A stretch of 64,000 nucleotides of DNA, taken from Bradyrhizobium sp. B097. GTDB lineage: Bacteria > Pseudomonadota > Alphaproteobacteria > Rhizobiales > Xanthobacteraceae. The notes under the pieces were generated by a model that saw nothing but the letters and a program-made list of their open reading frames with translations, was not told where the DNA came from and searched no databases. The DNA is taken from positions 3,592,501-3,656,500 of the forward strand of contig NZ_CP152412.1 of NCBI RefSeq assembly GCF_038957035.1. Direction: 5' to 3'. Positions 62,153 to 64,000 of this stretch are shown piece by piece. The stretch's first letter is position 1; each line of letters begins with the position of its first letter. Position numbers and translations under genes: made by a program.

Positions 62153-62440
62153 ATGGCCGACGACCATAGCAGGCCCGCACCGGCCAGCGCGCAACAGGCA
62201 ATGCCGACCGAGAAGCGCCGTATCGGCGCACGCCGCCGCGTGCTCAAGTCGGGAGCGATCGAATTCGGCAATGAAGCGATTGCCTGCACGGTCCGGAATC
62301 TCTCACCTCAGGGCGCCTGCATCGAAGTCATCTCGCCGCTGTGGTTTCCCGACCGCTTCACCCTCGCCGTCGACGGCCAGCGGTGGCCGTGCCGCATCGC
62401 ATGGAAGAAGCAGAAGCGGCTGGGACTGACGTTCGAGTAA
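62153..62440 (+). CDS. PilZ-domain protein
   Basis: A 95-residue PilZ domain protein. The c-di-GMP-binding pattern is present: basic EKRRIGARRRVLK and, about 20 residues later, NLSPQGACIEV (N/DxSxxG). The rest is a short beta-barrel, typical of the single-domain PilZ proteins abundant in Bradyrhizobium. It would bind cyclic di-GMP and act by protein contact, but no partner is adjacent. The upstream 280 bases hold no gene I can support. Confidence 0.85.
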   Translation: MADDHSRPAPASAQQAMPTEKRRIGARRRVLKSGAIEFGNEAIACTVRNLSPQGACIEVISPLWFPDRFTLAVDGQRWPCRIAWKKQKRLGLTFE

Positions 62441-62635
62441 GGCTCGACGCCAGGCGTGGCGCGCCGCGCCGATTTGCACGAACAGTTGTCGTCTATTTCA
62501 CAAACTACCCGAGGTTACCGGGGTATTGTCCGACGGGCCGATATCGGTGCCGCTCCAGGATGCACGCTCTCACCGTGCAAGGGTGGCGTCCATTGTTTCG
62601 CTCCTGCGCATTCACCCAGCCTCGGGGAAATTGTG

Positions 62636-64000
62636 ATGACCATCAATGTCAAGGCCTACGCGAACGCCGATGATATCCTGATCGCCTGGCAGCCGGACAC
62701 CTGGTCCAACGACTGGGTCGGATTCCAGCTCGAGCGGCGCAACAACATCACGCAACAGACGACCGTGCTGTCCAACCGCATTCCGCCGAAGCCCGGCGAG
62801 AAGCCGGTGGCGGACGCCGGCATCTCCTCGACGCAATCGCCGTTCCGGCGCTGCATCTGGACCGATCACAGCGTCGTCGACACCGACAACGTCTCATATC
62901 GCGTCACCGCGATGAAGAGCGGTGCGAACGGGACGTTCACGCCGGATGCCGCCTCGGTGTCGGCCTGGACGACGCCGGCGGTCGCTTCGGGCGATGCGGG
63001 CGGCGGCTTGTCGGCCTATTTCAATCGCGGCACCTTGATGTCGCAGATCGTCAGCCGCTTCGTGCAGGGCGATACGTCCGACGACGCGCTGCGCAATTTC
63101 GTCAAAGGTCTTTCCGACCCGGCCAACCAGGCGCGGCGCTACCTTTCAGGCGACGCCCTGCACGAGATCCTGGCCTTTCTGCACGATGCCGATCTCCGCG
63201 GCAGCCAGATCCATGCCGCCATCTATGAGATGAATGACGAGGAGCTGGTCGGCGCGCTGAAGCCGTTCGGCAGCCGCGGCAACGTCCTGCTCGGCAATGG
63301 CAGCGCGACCAAGCCGAACATCGCGGGCGAGCTCAGTGGCGCCGGCCTGACGGTCAAGCATCGCGATCTGTCGAATGCGGGCAGGTCGTCGCCGAGCGTC
63401 CACAACAAGTTCGTGGTCGAGAGCGACGCGCATGGCAACGCGATCCGCGTGCTGACCGGCAGCACCAACTGGACCACCACCGGGCTGTGCACGCAGCTCA
63501 ACAACGTGCTGATCATCGAGAATGCGGTGATCGCCAAGCGCTACCTCGATCAGTGGGGCAAGCTGGTCGCCGCGGGCAATGCCATGCCGCCCGCGCTCAA
63601 GACGTCGAATTCCAGTCCGACCAGCGACAGCAACATTTCGGTCTTCTTCGCCGCGACCAACGGCGAGGCCGAGTTCCAGCCGGTGCTGGACCTGATCCAG
63701 AACGCCAAGGACGGCGCGCTCTTCCTGATGTTCATGCCTGGTCAATCGCCGCTGCTGGATGCCCTGCTGGACCGCGCACAGCAGAACGACATTTATGTCC
63801 GCGGCGTGGTGTCGACCATGATGCCCAGCAAGAACGGCAACATCGTTTCGGTCGGCGGGGAGGTCGTCAAATCGGGCGCGCCGCAGCAATCCTTTCATGA
63901 CGACGTCCAGCTGCCGCATGGCGTGAGCGCGACCAACGAACCCTCATGGGCCGACGTCGAATTCAGCGTCCAGCAGATCCGCAACGCGGGGATGATCGCG
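62636..64000 (+). CDS. Phospholipase-D-like domain protein, incomplete at window end
   Basis: An open frame of 455 codons that runs past the right edge, so the stop is not seen. Residues 1-105 resemble a beta-sandwich (fibronectin III-like) domain with VSYRVTAMKSGANGTFTPD. From about 125 it is phospholipase-D-like: SPSVHNKFVV holds H256 and K258 of the first HKD motif and GSTNW the conserved Gly-Ser-x-Asn. The Asp expected four residues after K258 is displaced by one (D264). A second HKD motif would be expected just beyond the window. CGGGGAAATTGTG precedes the ATG. No signal peptide is obvious. Confidence 0.82.
   Translation, partial: MTINVKAYANADDILIAWQPDTWSNDWVGFQLERRNNITQQTTVLSNRIPPKPGEKPVADAGISSTQSPFRRCIWTDHSVVDTDNVSYRVTAMKSGANGTFTPDAASVSAWTTPAVASGDAGGGLSAYFNRGTLMSQIVSRFVQGDTSDDALRNFVKGLSDPANQARRYLSGDALHEILAFLHDADLRGSQIHAAIYEMNDEELVGALKPFGSRGNVLLGNGSATKPNIAGELSGAGLTVKHRDLSNAGRSSPSVHNKFVVESDAHGNAIRVLTGSTNWTTTGLCTQLNNVLIIENAVIAKRYLDQWGKLVAAGNAMPPALKTSNSSPTSDSNISVFFAATNGEAEFQPVLDLIQNAKDGALFLMFMPGQSPLLDALLDRAQQNDIYVRGVVSTMMPSKNGNIVSVGGEVVKSGAPQQSFHDDVQLPHGVSATNEPSWADVEFSVQQIRNAGMIA

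Overview
The window reads as chromosomal DNA of a Bradyrhizobium-like alphaproteobacterium (order Hyphomicrobiales). The reasons are: high G+C with strong GC-biased third positions; a CIRCE-controlled groES-groEL pair; a Usg-family gene; the Anbu / alpha-E / transglutaminase / permuted ATP-grasp gene set; an exact CtrA-type box; and many short palindromic intergenic repeats that begin CGTCAT and end ATGACG, as is typical of Bradyrhizobium intergenic DNA. No rRNA, tRNA, CRISPR array, prophage or origin was seen. The species call is inference; no database search was possible.

Layout. 0.3-5.3 kb: two membrane glycosyltransferases (GT2-GtrA and GT39), a DUF899 protein, and a DUF2778 (L,D-transpeptidase-like) protein behind a CtrA-type box. 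5.5-10.2 kb: a short AcoR-like regulator, aldehyde dehydrogenase, DUF779 protein and AMP nucleosidase. 10.2-14.2 kb: GST, isochorismatase-like hydrolase, a divergent LysR regulator, and a TetR regulator separated from a DUF3313-like lipoprotein by two palindromic operators. 14.4-18.9 kb: a 1120-residue SAM/cyclase/ATPase/TPR protein followed by a Crp/Fnr-type regulator. 18.9-19.7 kb: three small genes, one of 49 codons. 20.0-22.3 kb: groES-groEL with terminator and CIRCE-type sites. 22.5-28.1 kb: usg, a cupin with a histone-H1-like tail, nucleoside and MFS transporters, an SDR, and the Anbu peptidase.

28.4-34.8 kb: an oligopeptide-type binding protein, two small GYD/YCII-like genes, and a three-gene 2-oxoacid dehydrogenase operon (E1 alpha, E1 beta, E2) facing an AhpD-type gene. 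34.9-38.3 kb: transglutaminase-like, alpha-E and ATP-grasp genes. These are the usual operon partners of Anbu, so the 28.1-34.9 kb block looks like an insertion that split an ancestral operon. 38.5-44.1 kb: CinA-like protein, xanthine phosphoribosyltransferase, a MetE-core-like protein, GST, HCCA-isomerase-like protein and quinone reductase. 44.1-45.15 kb: an intact IS481-type element with a 5-bp target duplication, inserted inside one of the intergenic repeats.

45.3-61.5 kb is a catabolic island: esterase-like and enoyl-CoA hydratase genes, then an amidase, an M20D amidohydrolase, an M81 (MlrC-like) protein, a fused dipeptide-type ABC ATPase with two permeases, two more M20 peptidases, a DadA-like FAD oxidoreductase preceded by a tandem glycine riboswitch, and a divergent oligopeptide-type binding protein. 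Together they suggest uptake and hydrolysis of peptides or N-acyl amino acids with glycine as a sensed product. The window ends with a small membrane protein, a PilZ protein, and a phospholipase-D-like gene that runs off the right edge.
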